DNA of 64,000 bases from Numida meleagris (Eukaryota > Chordata > Aves > Galliformes > Numididae). This document shows, in pieces, positions 15,801-25,789 of the stretch; position 1 is the stretch's first letter; every line of letters begins with the position of its first letter. Below the pieces are notes generated by a model. The model was not told the DNA's origin and made no database searches. It worked only from the letters and a program-made list of their open reading frames with translations. The stretch spans positions 38,406,145 through 38,470,144 of the forward strand of contig NC_034410.1 of the NCBI RefSeq assembly GCF_002078875.1. Direction: 5' to 3'. Position numbers and translations under genes: made by a program.

Positions 15801-18800
15801 AATCCCACCCAAGCTGTAGAGCATTTCCTAGAAGGAAACAAACAACTGAATAAAAAAGAGTCAAAATACAGAAAACACTGCAATAAGAGATACTTGAACA
15901 TAAGTACCCTGATTGTTATGAATGTTGAGAAACCTTAATTCTAGAGATCAAAGTCAGTGGATTTTGGATATGCTTAGCAATTTCAGAGTTTAAAATTACT
16001 TACAATAAGTAAATAAATAAAAGCATAGAAATGAGATTTGAAAGGTTCTAAAACCAGAACAGTAGTATAATCTTTGGTACATGGTAAAAAGAAATACATG
16101 AAAACAAATATCCTAACAGATGTCTAGGGTTTAGTCTTATTAATAACAGCTACAATTGTCAGAAAAAAAATACTAATGCTGTTTGTTTGTAAGTCAGAGA
16201 ACCTGTCTCCTAGAAGTAATATGCAGCTTTCAGTTTTCTTCTGTTGCTACATTATGGCAGTTTTACATATCTATACAGAGAGGTAAAGTAAATATGTAGT
16301 CCAGGGCTTTGGGCAATGGCCAAATCATCTGTTTTGGAAATTTACAGGACATTTATTAGGGTTAGCAACACCAGAAGCTATAAAATATATATCAGAAATT
16401 GAACAAGTTATCTCATGACAGTGAGAGTTAACATGTACAATCTCTTTGCAAGTCTCTTGTATCTTCAGACATAGAAATACAGGCGTATACATATATATAC
16501 GGTAAGTATGCATTCATAAGAATGTACACATTTATATGTACATTTAACAACACGACTATAAGCATGATACTTATATGCATCCCCTTATCCAAGAAAAAAA
16601 ATATTTTGACATACTGACCTGATAGCATGGATCCCTTATTAATAATCTCAGGCAGATTAATACTCTAAGGAAATGGATGGATGGAGCTTGATTAACCCAC
16701 TCCCTGTAAAAGAGATATCCAAAACATAAACCAAATACAATAAACAAGTACAAACACACTTATACAAAAGATTTTGATTCAGGAAGCAACTGACTATAAG
16801 ATTATTGGCCTGCGACAACTTACGAAAATACGGTACCATAGAATTCCATGCCATTCTGTCCAGTTCTTTACCATTTATAATCAAATATAGTGAAAAATTT
16901 AAAAATTTAAATGTTCTTGACAGAGGATTATATTTCCTTATAGAATTTCCTCTTTTATGTTTCGGCACACATTTCAAGACCAAGACTTGGCAGAAAGCAC
17001 AAAGCATTCGGAGACAGCAGTCCTGCATAAACATCAGTAACGGAATCACTATTTCCACTGTCTGTTGAAGGTATATATCCCCATTATCCTAATAAAAATA
17101 AACCTAAAATCAGATATCTTCAGGGATTTTTTTTTTGTTTTAACTGGGAGGACAGAATCTGTATCCGGGCAAGTTTCCAAGCAACAGAAGTCTACGTGAT
17201 ATGGCAGTTCTCATTTTATCATTTGCAGTTGGGAATGATGCCAGTGGCTAAAAATATTTTGATAAAAATAAATGTTTTGTAAATAGATACTAGCAAAATT
17301 TAAGTCCTTCTTTGCCAACGTTCTGCCCAAAATAATAGTATTTTTCATTATGCTTCCATACTTGGCCACTTAAGAAAAGTGCATAACTTCCATGGGCAGA
17401 AACCATATACTGGCAGGCAAAATTTAGTACATCAGACTGGAAAACTATATTCATTTCACTTTAAATGGTGGTTCTTCAAAGTTATTCTTTCAAAATATTT
17501 CAACACTTGACAGTTAATATCTTTAGTGGAGCAAATAATTTGTCACATTTCTGTGAAGAGACAGTAATTCTCTGAGCCTGGTTAACATTTTCAGGCCTCT
17601 TCTACTATAGCTACATTTACATTCCATGCTACAAGAGAACTTAGGGTAATATTCAGCATATGCCAGCAGGATTTTTTTCTGCCAGCTTAGTTATACTTCA
17701 TATCCAAACAACTTAAGCTAAGCTGATTGCAGTTTCACAGTTTTCTTGCCAACAGAACCATCTCCAACCTGGACTTCTGCCAACACAGTGATGTCGGTAA
17801 ATGAGTGTGCTGGATTTTTTTAAATTTTATTTTATTTTATTTTGCTTTTTTTGCATCCCAAGCAACATAGTTACACCTGCAAAAAAGTGTAATGCAGGCC
17901 AAGGTGACAACTTCTAAGATTCTGACACACTGCAGTGGCAGTAGTTCCAAAGGCAGGAAATCATCACAACCGCAATAAGGTATTTACAAAGGGCAACTAA
18001 ATCACCTTTGTAACCTTACTTAAATTATCAAAGATAACATGGTTCCTCAGTTAAATCTGCCAAGGGGTCTAAGCAAACTATGAAAATTTTGTAGTGGTTT
18101 TCAAGTACATCTGTAAAGTCTATTAGATACGTATTAGCAGATTAAAATGCTCTAGGATTCCTCCTTTAATCTTTTGCACTGAGAATTTTTTATAAGATAT
18201 ATTTGATATTCAAAAAGGAAAAATACTGCAGACAGCAGTGATATATAGAAATAGAAATCCTGAAGTTCTGAGATTCTTTTCAGAAAACATTGTTCTCTAC
18301 CCCTCTATTTTTGAATATCTTGCAAAGTTTTCCTGCTCATCCAAATGAGAGCAGCATAAGAAAGAGCTTTTTCTATAAAATGCAAATAAAAAAATAAAAG
18401 TAAGAATGAAAACAAACTATAGATTACAAATGATCAAGGGAAACATAGCAGTTGTTAGAACTTTGGTCATTCAAATTTCAACAAAATACCCCATCCTTCC
18501 TTCTTCACTCCCAGCCACTCAAGCATTTTGTCTTCAAAGCTAATACCAAAATGATCGTTTAAAAATTATTACTGAGATTATGCAAAAATATGAAGCTACT
18601 AGTTTTCACACAGAGATCTGTTGGTGAAACATATATACCAGGCCTTATCCATGCATCCTGGTTCCTTGATTAAGGCAAGAAAGAGTGACCTCTCTTCATT
18701 GGAAATGAATGTGTTTAATACACTGACCTGCTGTTAAGTCTGTTCTTAACTAAAGCGGTAAAGATATCTTGAAACAGCTTATGTTTGGGATGTTTGCTAA

Positions 18801-21037
18801 AATTTCTCTCATTCTTGTAGGTCACACTAATGGCAGAAAAAAAAAAAAAGGAAAATGCTGAACTCGTAATTATGTTTTAACAAGTCAAAACTTAACACTA
18901 ACAAGAAAAATTAAGAAGTCTCATACAAGCACTTGCAAAAGAATAACACAATTTCAGATTTCCAGACAGTAATAATTTTGAAGAACAGTCTGTATTGCTT
19001 AACCTGAGTCAATTATAACGGTATAATATAAGCTTTCCAAACAAAGCATTACTTTATTTAAATTGAATATATTAACTTTCAACAGTCCACTCTACTGAGT
19101 GGAAGCATGTGTCAAACTTACAAAGCAAAAATACTCACAGTTAGGTTTAGAAAGGTAAAATTGTATCATTAATATCTCAGCAGGTTAACATGAAACTACA
19201 AGTAACAGACACAAATATAAACAACTTCAACAACTCAACAAGACTAAGACACAAAAAGATTTTCAGAAATACAAGACAGTGTCATCATACTGGCTCTTTC
19301 TTTTACCTAAAGTTTTCAAGCTCAACAGTTTCTGTTGACTCTTGCCATTGATGATGGAGTTCTTGTCTGTCACTTCTGACATTTTGCGGAGATCTTGTTA
19401 TGCCGATTTGACCATTTTCAAAATGTACACCTGAAAGCTAAGGAGGAAAGAGAAGGTACTCACGAGGCAAACGGTGCATTTGAACAGTTTTACAAAAATG
19501 CTAACAAGCAAAATCACCTTTTCTCAATTTAGCACTTGAACTATAGATGCTGTTAAACCTTCGGTCTATAAGTGCCATTGTAAAATATAAACACATCATC
19601 ATGCGATAAAAAACTGCAGTGGTAGAAAATTGATGCAAAGCGAGGCTAGAAAACAAATACATGGAGATACATAAAATGTAAAGAAAGCTGCCCTTTAAAA
19701 TTTATAACAGTAAAGCTCAAGAGAATCTCCAACACAGTATCTATGTGCACAGCCTCCATATTTCATTCAGATTGTAGAACTCAGTGTTTCAGCTTCCTGC
19801 TCAGAAGCAATTCATGCCTCTATCCAGGAATGGAAATGAATTACTCTTATATTCCATGGACAGTTCCCTAAGTTTTGTCATATTCTTTTTACAGAATAGA
19901 AAGAGATAAATTGCTTTGGTATTCCCGAGACTCACACCCATCTTCACATGTTGGTTTTCGTTGCTTCAAATGGCAAGCAGAAGCTTCACCAAGTGAGATG
20001 AGGTGAAGATTTTACAATATCCTAAAAGTTTCATGCACTAATATTTATGCCCAGAACATTTTTAGCTGAACTGTTATTCTCTGAAGATGGATTGCTTATG
20101 GTTAAAATGCTTTTTTTTTTTAATTTTCTGTTCTTTATTACTCTTACTTTATTACACGTTACTTTATTACATATCGCAACTAATAAATCCCTAATCCTAC
20201 CTTCTACTGAGATTTTGGAAGGGCATGGAAGAAAATAAATCTATGAGGTTACTTGTCTATGTCTGTTAATAGCTGAATACAACCTGTTCAAGGGAGAAAC
20301 AAAGATTTTTTTTTTTCCTGTTTAAATAAAGATTATGGCAGAGTAGGACAGGACTTGCCTCAGTTTCATTCTGTCACCCTTTCTGAGTGGGATTTATCCC
20401 ACGGAGAAGCAGTAATATTGCCAAGGAGGAAGAAAAAAAAGGACATCACATCCACTACACAAGATTTTACTAACACAATTAATCATAATGGAACACAATA
20501 TCACAAGCATCTGCTACAAACCATAGTCAACAGTATTTATGATTATACAATTCTACAGCATGTTTAAAAATTGCTATTGAAAAATACCTGTTGTTTGCTT
20601 GATGGAGCATTTAAGAGAGACTGAAGTCTTTTAAGGTCAGAATAGTCCCTAGAATAAAACACAACAGCATAATATACATGTTAGTAGTTACATAGAAGTA
20701 CTCCTTAAGAGTAAAGAAAATCAACAAACAACGCTACTGACAGAAAATAAAGTTGCCTAGTGTCCTCATTTCGCATGGAAAAGAATTTAGAACTTCTCCA
20801 GAATGCCTTAAATCAACAAAGGTGTAAATAAACTTTGTGACCAGAGTAACAGTTGTCATGTTTATACTGCATTTCAAATTAAAGCATTCTGCTTTGGCAG
20901 CTAGTGCAAATTCCACTCGGGTCCTGCTGAAGTTCAAACAAAGTAAGACATCAGATACTATACCTCATAGAAATCCCATGAGATTTTTGGTCTGTTGCTT
21001 TTTCTGTGCTCTTTAGCTTTTTGTCCTGATCAGGCAT
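745..21037 (-). CDS. NEK10: NEK10, NimA-related kinase 10 (5' part, 21 coding exons, continues past base 1)
   Basis: Spliced gene for an unusual NEK-family serine/threonine kinase, known in vertebrates for roles in motile cilia, mucociliary transport and DNA-damage or MEK/ERK signalling. Joining exons from 21037 down to 745 gives 2,017 coding bases with no stop (672 codons plus one base). Residues of about 1-150 are the N-terminal region starting MPDQDKK. About 150-440 are armadillo-like helices (for example LWSVVWILVQVCEDPETS). The kinase domain starts near residue 520: glycine loop GSGAFG (527-532), VAIK-type lysine in LLAMKEV (K549), catalytic HRDLTPNN (D656). The human protein is about 1,172 residues with its kinase domain starting near 519, so the start codon fits and roughly 500 residues (activation loop onward, including the later C-terminal region) lie outside the window. 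All junction phases agree and most splice sites are GT-AG. Introns not listed separately hold only AT-rich sequence and simple repeats. Identification is from remembered similarity to human NEK10. Confidence 0.95.
1054..1175 (-). CDS. NEK10: NEK10 exon 21
   Basis: 122 bases: DRLYIVMELIDGVPLGEHF then EERIWNIFIQ, covering the kinase hinge (MELIDG). Acceptor TTTTATGTAG, donor GTAAGT. Confidence 0.96.
1350..1535 (-). mobile_element. CR1 LINE 3' fragment
   Basis: On the minus strand it ends with the CR1 hallmark GGTTGGACTAGATGATCTCA and AATGATTCTA. The part further up shows the reverse of CTCCAGGGATGG and CTCCCTGGGCAACG. It is diverged and short, an old insertion in a NEK10 intron. The upper boundary may reach about 1,620. 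Confidence 0.8.
2053..2098 (-). CDS. NEK10: NEK10 exon 20 (46-base small exon)
   Basis: LYHPNVVRYYRTFLE plus one base of a split asparagine codon, the classic HPNIV-type kinase beta-4 segment. Acceptor CTCACTGTAG, donor GTAAGT. Needed to restore phase between exons 19 and 21. Confidence 0.95.
2270..2304. repeat. TA microsatellite
   Basis: Alternating TA/CA run (ATATATATTTTATATATATA and on) in a NEK10 intron. Confidence 0.85.
2692..2829 (-). CDS. NEK10: NEK10 exon 19 (ATP-binding lysine)
   Basis: 138 bases, 46 codons: VRKHNGQNLLAMKEVNLHN, then VQNIVSELTIIKEQ. The lysine in AMK is the VAIK-type ATP-anchoring residue; the glutamate in VSELTI is the likely helix-C salt-bridge partner. Acceptor TTTTTTGTAG, donor GTAGGT. 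Confidence 0.96.
3425..3553 (-). CDS. NEK10: NEK10 exon 18 (kinase domain start, glycine loop)
   Basis: 129 bases, 43 codons: ENELKQIAESIESVNQNK, then YAILDHLGSGAFGSVYK. GSGAFG is the ATP-binding glycine-rich loop. Acceptor ATAACCAG, donor GTAAGC. Confidence 0.96.
3665..3767 (-). CDS. NEK10: NEK10 exon 17
   Basis: 103 bases: IFPTDLFEIFIDIGHYVRD then AYEELVSKLNLLK. Acceptor TTTTTTTAG, donor GTAAGTG. Last exon before the kinase domain. Confidence 0.95.
5142..5206 (-). CDS. NEK10: NEK10 exon 16
   Basis: 65 bases: SYAFRALRFLFSMERNRHIF then K. Acceptor CCTTCTGTAG, donor GTATAC. Confidence 0.94.
6149..6226 (-). CDS. NEK10: NEK10 exon 15
   Basis: 78 bases, phase 0 at both ends: ANGIYIIAKLILPDKERN then AEKAYLLQ. 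Acceptor CTGTTTCCAG, donor GTAACT. Confidence 0.93.
8283..8344 (-). CDS. NEK10: NEK10 exon 14
   Basis: 62 bases: CCAAITELVLNDTNAYQVVQ. Acceptor TTTTGTTCTAG, donor GTAGGA. Confidence 0.94.
9183..9322 (-). CDS. NEK10: NEK10 exon 13
   Basis: 140 bases: ERSLVSDRSSVGSLSSANAA then LSLDELQENTFSLQA. A serine-rich linker inside the helical region. Acceptor TTTTTTCAG. The donor GTTGGT is weak, but it is the only GT that joins to exon 14 in frame (LQA-ACCAA). Confidence 0.9.
9802..10026 (-). CDS. NEK10: NEK10 exon 12 (largest exon of the helical region)
   Basis: 225 bases, 74 full codons: LTAELLRLLCAESQV, then IPVLLSLLHSDHIKLLWS and IWGGIKQLLHILQG. Acceptor TTTTTTTAG, donor GTAGGT. Leucine-rich helices typical of armadillo repeats. 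Confidence 0.96.
10142..10166. repeat. (AAAAC)5 microsatellite
   Basis: Five exact copies of AAAAC in a NEK10 intron. Confidence 0.9.
11278..11364 (-). CDS. NEK10: NEK10 exon 11
   Basis: 87 bases encoding PECREKISELTIVENLL then VILHEYDLLSK. Acceptor TTTGTAG, donor GTGAGAG. Phase 2 in and out. Confidence 0.93.
12059..12153 (+). mobile_element. CR1 LINE 3' end fragment
   Basis: Carries GGTTGGACTAGATGACCTTT, AGGGTCCCTTCCAACTC and a terminal ATTCTGTGATAG, the 3' end of a CR1 on the plus strand. Only about 95 bases remain, a typical 5'-truncated copy. Confidence 0.85.
12553..12632 (-). CDS. NEK10: NEK10 exon 10
   Basis: 80 bases encoding TLVNLLSARDSNVLLG then ALLALISLAE, a typical armadillo helix pair. 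Acceptor TTTTCTAG, donor GTAGGC. Confidence 0.94.
13591..13658 (-). CDS. NEK10: NEK10 exon 9
   Basis: 68 bases encoding ILQKIAAVKNQREWVIASG then AHK. Acceptor TTCCACAG, donor GTAAGTG. Confidence 0.94.
14052..14130 (-). CDS. NEK10: NEK10 exon 8
   Basis: 79 bases: YMEAVANGYLDCGEEK then HNVDKLVNMT. Acceptor CTACTTGTAG, donor GTAAGTG. Confidence 0.93.
15786..15827 (-). CDS. NEK10: NEK10 exon 7 (42-base small exon)
   Basis: Fourteen codons, EMLYSLGGIENLVQ. Acceptor CCTTCTAG, donor GTAAAA. Phase 0 at both ends, so skipping would keep the frame. Human has EILHSLGGIENLAQ here. Confidence 0.93.
16619..16703 (-). CDS. NEK10: NEK10 exon 6
   Basis: 85 bases: EWVNQAPSIHF then LRVLICLRLLIRDPCYQ, the start of the helical armadillo-like region. 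Acceptor CTTTTACAG, donor GTCAGTA. Almost identical to human. Confidence 0.95.
17825..17843. repeat. (TTTTA)n microsatellite
   Basis: Near-perfect TTTTA copies in a NEK10 intron. Confidence 0.85.
18728..18826 (-). CDS. NEK10: NEK10 exon 5
   Basis: 99 bases with VTYKNERNFSKHP then KLFQDIFTALVKNR. Acceptor CTGCCATTAG, donor GTCAGTG. Phase 2 in and phase 2 out, so the length is a multiple of three. It has no ORF long enough to show in a simple scan and was found by following the family sequence. Confidence 0.93.
19307..19437 (-). CDS. NEK10: NEK10 exon 4
   Basis: 131 bases opening LSGVHFENGQ and closing WQESTETVELENF plus a split serine. Acceptor CTCCTTAG, donor GTAAAAG. This is the least conserved part of the N-terminus; the last dozen residues match human closely and fix the frame. 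Confidence 0.9.
20588..20648 (-). CDS. NEK10: NEK10 exon 3
   Basis: 61 bases encoding DYSDLKRLQSLLNAPSSKQQ after a split arginine codon. Acceptor TTATTCTAG, donor GTATTTT. Human NEK10 has DYSDLKRL at the same place. Confidence 0.93.
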
Positions 21038-21079
21038 TGTGTATCATGCTCATCATCACACGGCTAATGGACTCATTTC
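20964..21079 (-). CDS. NEK10: NEK10 exon 2 with start codon (coding 20964-21037)
   Basis: The acceptor TTTTTAAG ends at 21080 and the donor is AG then GTATAG. The start ATG is at 21037-21035 and begins MPDQDKKLKSTEKATDQK, which matches the human N-terminus. Base -3 is A, an adequate start context. The remaining 42 bases are 5' UTR and carry two tiny upstream ORFs. The exon ends in phase 2. Confidence 0.93.
21030..21056 (-). promoter_or_regulatory. Upstream ORF 2, overlapping the NEK10 start codon
   Basis: An ORF of eight codons plus stop (MMSMIHNA) with three in-frame ATGs. It ends at a TGA five bases past the A of the main ATG, in another frame. A ribosome using it would pass the true start, so it may damp NEK10 translation. 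Effect inferred. Confidence 0.55.
21056..21076 (-). promoter_or_regulatory. Upstream ORF 1 in NEK10 5' UTR
   Basis: ATG AGT CCA TTA GCC GTG TGA, six codons plus stop, begins three bases into exon 2. Its stop overlaps the start of the next upstream ORF (TGATG). Confidence 0.55.
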
Positions 21080-21159
21080 CTTAAAAACAGAGAAGAAAGA
21101 GTTAGATCACTGCAACATTAAGCACCAAATGTCTACTTACAGAACTAAATGAAAAGGAA

Positions 21160-21190
21160 AACAACAACAACAACAACAAAACAAACAAAC
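21160..21190. repeat. (AAC)n passing into (AAAC)n
   Basis: ACAACAACAACAACAACA then ACAAACAAAC, about 80 bases upstream of NEK10 exon 2. Confidence 0.85.
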
Positions 21191-23299
21191 ATTAAAATAG
21201 CTCTAGCATTTTCTCAACATGAAACCTTAGGTATTACATGAGGATACCCTTTAGAATCCCAGATATTAACAAGAAATTAAAAAAATGTATAATACAGAAG
21301 CCTTATTTATTTTTGGTAAGGGCAAATAATAGTAGCTGTCTTGCTATTGTGCTTCCCTTTTATTAGGATTTTTCCTCTTCTTGCTTATTTTTTACCATTA
21401 TTTCTCACAATGGCTTGCTTATTTATATTACAGTAGTGCTTACAGACTGGCATCAAGGTTATGTCGTAAAGGTATTGTTCAGACAACATAGGAGATAACA
21501 ATTTTACAATATAATTACAAAAGATGGATCAAGGATAGAAAATGGAGGCATCTGACAAACGTATGAGATGCAATTCATCACACTGCCTAGAAAAGAATCA
21601 GATAAATTTTCAGTAGAGGTTGGAACCTGAGTCTTCTGAATTTCAGTTGAATGCCTTATACCAATAGCACTCAGCTTCTCTTGCAGAGTAGGACATAAAG
21701 CTCATTTCAATAGGTGAATACAGTTGTAATGGCTTGGCCTCAGGAAAGTCAATACCACACATTAGATCCACTGCAGACAAACATTCAGTCTCTTTGTGTC
21801 ACATTCAGTAGGTCTGACTTCCTACAAAAGCCCACATCTTGTTGCCTGCACACATTTCTTCAGAAGGACATAGAGAAAATAATCAAGAGGAACCTCTTTC
21901 TGCTATGAGAGAAATTATGTTGGTGCAGCATATTGGTATATTACTCATTTGCTCTAAGTGAAAAAGAAAGATGATCAGAAGCAGGCTGGAGCTGAAGAAT
22001 TACCCAGAGAACTACATACAGCTGAATCATATTGGTAGAGCTCCCATGATTTAAAAAACAAAAATATAACACCACTGTCTGATTCTTTCTATCCATTTTA
22101 CTATTCACTAAATATGGTTAGATTGGGTGTTCCCTTTGGTGTGTCTTTTACCAGGGCTTCCCCTTGGAAATCTGATAGCTTTCCTTTCTCTTTGTGCAGC
22201 ATAGAGTTCTACTATTGATTTTTATTCCTCCTTCTCATAAAGGCAAAGAAACGAAGGCAACTAGGATAGAAACAAAAGGAATACAAACAAATTAGAAGAT
22301 GCTGCTTCCTACTGAAAAATGAGGATTGTTTTCCCAATTATACACTTTCACATCAGACACAGAACCAGACAAAATGCAACTGTTGACAGCATGAACTCAT
22401 GCACTGTATTAACTCACTCTGGGAACTTGTCCTGTAAGACAAGTTCATCTGTTTCTGTTCTATGGAACAAGCCTTTATCCTACCACTGGTAATCCCATAG
22501 AGAACAATGGATCTTGATCTCCAAGAAATTCCTCTATGCTCCTCCATGCATCTACTCAACAGCATTATTAAAGACACTTCAGAACATTCCTGCTGCACCA
22601 TCTATCACTAGGGAACGAATATAAATCGGATCTGTTCTACCAGTATGTAGACAAAATTCTTTATCTCAGATTAAACTAAATGAAGGCAGCTTGATTAACT
22701 CATTTAATTCGCTTCAAAAGCGGTGAAAGTTATGAGAAGTCAGGTACATTGTTAAGCACGTACAAGAAACCTTGTGAGTATGGATTTCCACATCTTGATT
22801 TAGTAATATTTATGCTTCTTATCCTCTCCGCAATACCCCAGTCCATATGGCACATTGCTGAGGCATGGCATGATGCAATCATCACCTCACAGTTGCACAC
22901 CAGTACAGTGACACTCTCAAATTATCAACTTGCTTGTGAATACACACTTAAAAAGAACAGATTTCAATCACTTAACGAATAATCAAACAAAATAACACAC
23001 AAAACAACATGTCCATGAGTAAATATAGATAAATCCTAGAAAATTTAACATGTAAAATAACAGGATTCCAGTACGGGCAGGGTTTCATTCAAAACTGTGA
23101 TGTCTTTGTGATTATTTAGGAAATATCTCACAACTGTGAAACCTTACAACCACAGACTGCACTCAACCTTGCTCTAGGGCTGCCAGTCCACTCATCTTGC
23201 TGGTAGTGTTACCTTAGTCAAGAAGAAACAGAGTACCATCTGAGTAATATTTTAGTCTCACTGCTGTTAGAGGTACAAATGTTCAATGTGAAGCCAAGT

Positions 23300-24060
23300 T
23301 TCATTCACTGCTGTCTGATAAAGAAGGAATGCAGCACACCCAGGGACGCTGCCCTCACCCTGCGCAGAGGGTTCGTCCTGACATTGCTTCTCTGTTTCCT
23401 AGAGGACACTGAGCGTGCACAAGTCAGTAAACACTACAATGAAAGCTGGGCAGCCCCGGTCGCAGAATGACCCTGCACAACCTCCATCTGCCAGCATGGC
23501 ATCACAGGGCTGCACCGTCTGCTGGACTGAGAAAGCTGAATGAGGTTACAACTAATCTTCTCTGCATTAACCCTGATCACCTTATAGCTTGTCCCCAGGT
23601 ACCGTTGGTGTCCAAAGGCAGGGACTACACGCAGAACAGAGAATTTATCCATGTGGCTTAAAGTGTTTGAGCCCTTCAATTTGCCTCCAGAGATAAACCA
23701 ATGGAACAGCCATCTGCTGGTGAAAATGGCAGTCGCTGACCCCTCCCAAAATCCACCACTCCCCTTCACTCGTTCAGATTATCCAGTCCAATCCTAAGAG
23801 TTTAGAGAACTAAACAGGCAGAGAGCCATGTACATCTCTTTGTACAGTTAGTTTTCTACAAATGTAGGTCACAGTTATAACAGCCCAATGAGCATCTCTG
23901 CTGGCAAGGAAAGGGTCAGGAGTGCACAGCTACGAAAAGAGAAGCACAGAAAACCCTTTCATCAGGTGCCAGTCATTAAACCAAGTGGGCATACAAGCAC
24001 CACACCCTGAGTGAGGGGTACCACAGGAAACAACCTCTTGTTTTCCTTGTACGAGCCATA
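23300..24060. other. Unassigned GC-elevated block in NEK10 intron 1
   Basis: GC content is clearly above that of the flanking intron, with open frames on both strands (111 codons minus at 23434-23769, 63 codons plus at 23279-23470). No splice pattern joins it to NEK10 exons and I recognise no protein or repeat family. It may be an old transposon or LTR piece. Confidence 0.35.
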
Positions 24061-25789
24061 ACCCTGAGAGAAAAGAGATATGGAAAATGTCTTTACTGAT
24101 TCACACAGTTACTTGACTTTCTTGAAACCATTGAGTACGTTCCCACCGCTGTGTTTCGTCTTTACTCATGCCAGAAGAAATTTCCATGGAGCCAGACTAT
24201 TAACTATCTTACTAACTATGCCCCAGCTAGTAAGCTGGCCTCATGAGTAATGCATACAAAACAAAACAAACAACACTTGCACCTCACCCAGGTAGCGTCA
24301 GAAAGAGACTGAGATTGGACAATGTTTAAAAACAACAGAAATGTATTTAGGAAAACGTCCTTACAGCATAGACATAGCCTTATTCAATTTCGTCTAAAAC
24401 AATGAAATGAGAACAATATTAACTAACTCTTTTTAACTGGTGATAATTACATTTAATTAGTTATGTTAACTCAATTACATAGGAAGAGAGATGCATTCTA
24501 ACAGTGCTGGTGTGCAGGATAGGACAAGGAATGTTCCAAGAACTCTGTCAGAAAAAATCCACATGATGAGAAACAGGAGACAAAGGAATTACCACAACAG
24601 ATTTGATCTGTGGCCCAGTCTGTCTCAGATGACACAAGGACATAAAGCTTCAGAAGGTGAAAAGAAACCTCAAAATAAACAAAACCACAAAGACATACTG
24701 GAGAATACATGACCTCCATAAACTACAGTGTTATGTTTAATAGTGCTCTTGAACAAGAAGATACAATACGTTCTTCATAATATTTATTAGCAATAACTAC
24801 TGGATATGGGTAACAGACACAAACAGCTTTGTAATCTAACTAGCTGCTAGATTGACCGTGAACTCCTTCTTTAATCACTCCAGTGGCTGTGTTCCACTAC
24901 ATAACTATATACAGAAGTTTAACTGGCTTGAGCTGGATAAAGCAGCAGCAGAAGACTTTTGATGCCGTTGTTAGATAGGAATTTATCTAATACCATAAGC
25001 TGGGTGTGAGGTCAGATGAAAAATCACTCCTTAAAAGAGCAACTATCAGCATATTAGAAATGTATTTCAAATGGGGTCAAATGTTGGCTAAGAATGAATC
25101 GAAGAAGACTAAAAAGTTCCTAAAACGTACTTCTACCTCTCCAGTCAGGTGAAAGCAAAGGGCTGGACTGCTTTCCACTCATTCTCGAACAGCACGGCAG
25201 TCAGAAGCATCACCACTGGGCAGTACAAGCCTAGGAAATTCCCAACCCATGAATACGTACAGACAACGTTTGAAGAATATTTCTTACATGTTTTATCAGC
25301 TGAATCAATACAGAAATCTGCACATTTACTCTATGTGAAAACTTCCATATGCATGTGTTTACTTCTTGAATTTTGTTTAACCACTTCTTAGAAGATTCTC
25401 TGAAGATAAACTAGGATTCCAAATGAGGTTCCCATTTTCCCAACAAGTGGAAACACTCAATCCCCTGCTTTTTCCTCTGCACCATACCAGTTCTAGGGAA
25501 GCCATAAAAGGCCAGGCCTGTTTTCACATTCTTGGGCACACACAGTGTGAGCCTCTGGGCTTTTTTCCAGATCGTATCTTATATCTGCATTTTCTGCCTA
25601 AGACCATGAAGCCAATCTGCAGCTCATAGATGAAGGAAAAGTGGATTTCCAAGGGGTAGATAGCAGCTCTGTACCAAGGCAAGAACCATATGCAGCTGTC
25701 TGAAATTCATGCTGTCCACCCTGGTTACCAGGCAGCCTCTGGGGGACTTGCAGTCACTGGAAACCATGAGGGAGGCTTTAGTATCTTTT

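Larger units (their letters stand above)
848..20963 (-). other. NEK10 introns 2-21 (between listed exons)
   Basis: About 18 kb of intron in all, the longest pieces being 3768-5141, 6227-8282, 10027-11277 and 16704-18727. Apart from the CR1 pieces near 1,350 and 12,060 and the simple repeats listed, I see only AT-rich, low-complexity sequence. Open frames inside (for example 16657-17058 minus) are exon 6 read into its flanking introns, or chance. Confidence 0.7.

Noticed and set aside
16657..17058. 133-codon minus-strand open frame
   Set aside because: Only its last part (16619-16703) is NEK10 exon 6; the upstream part is intron read through the acceptor.
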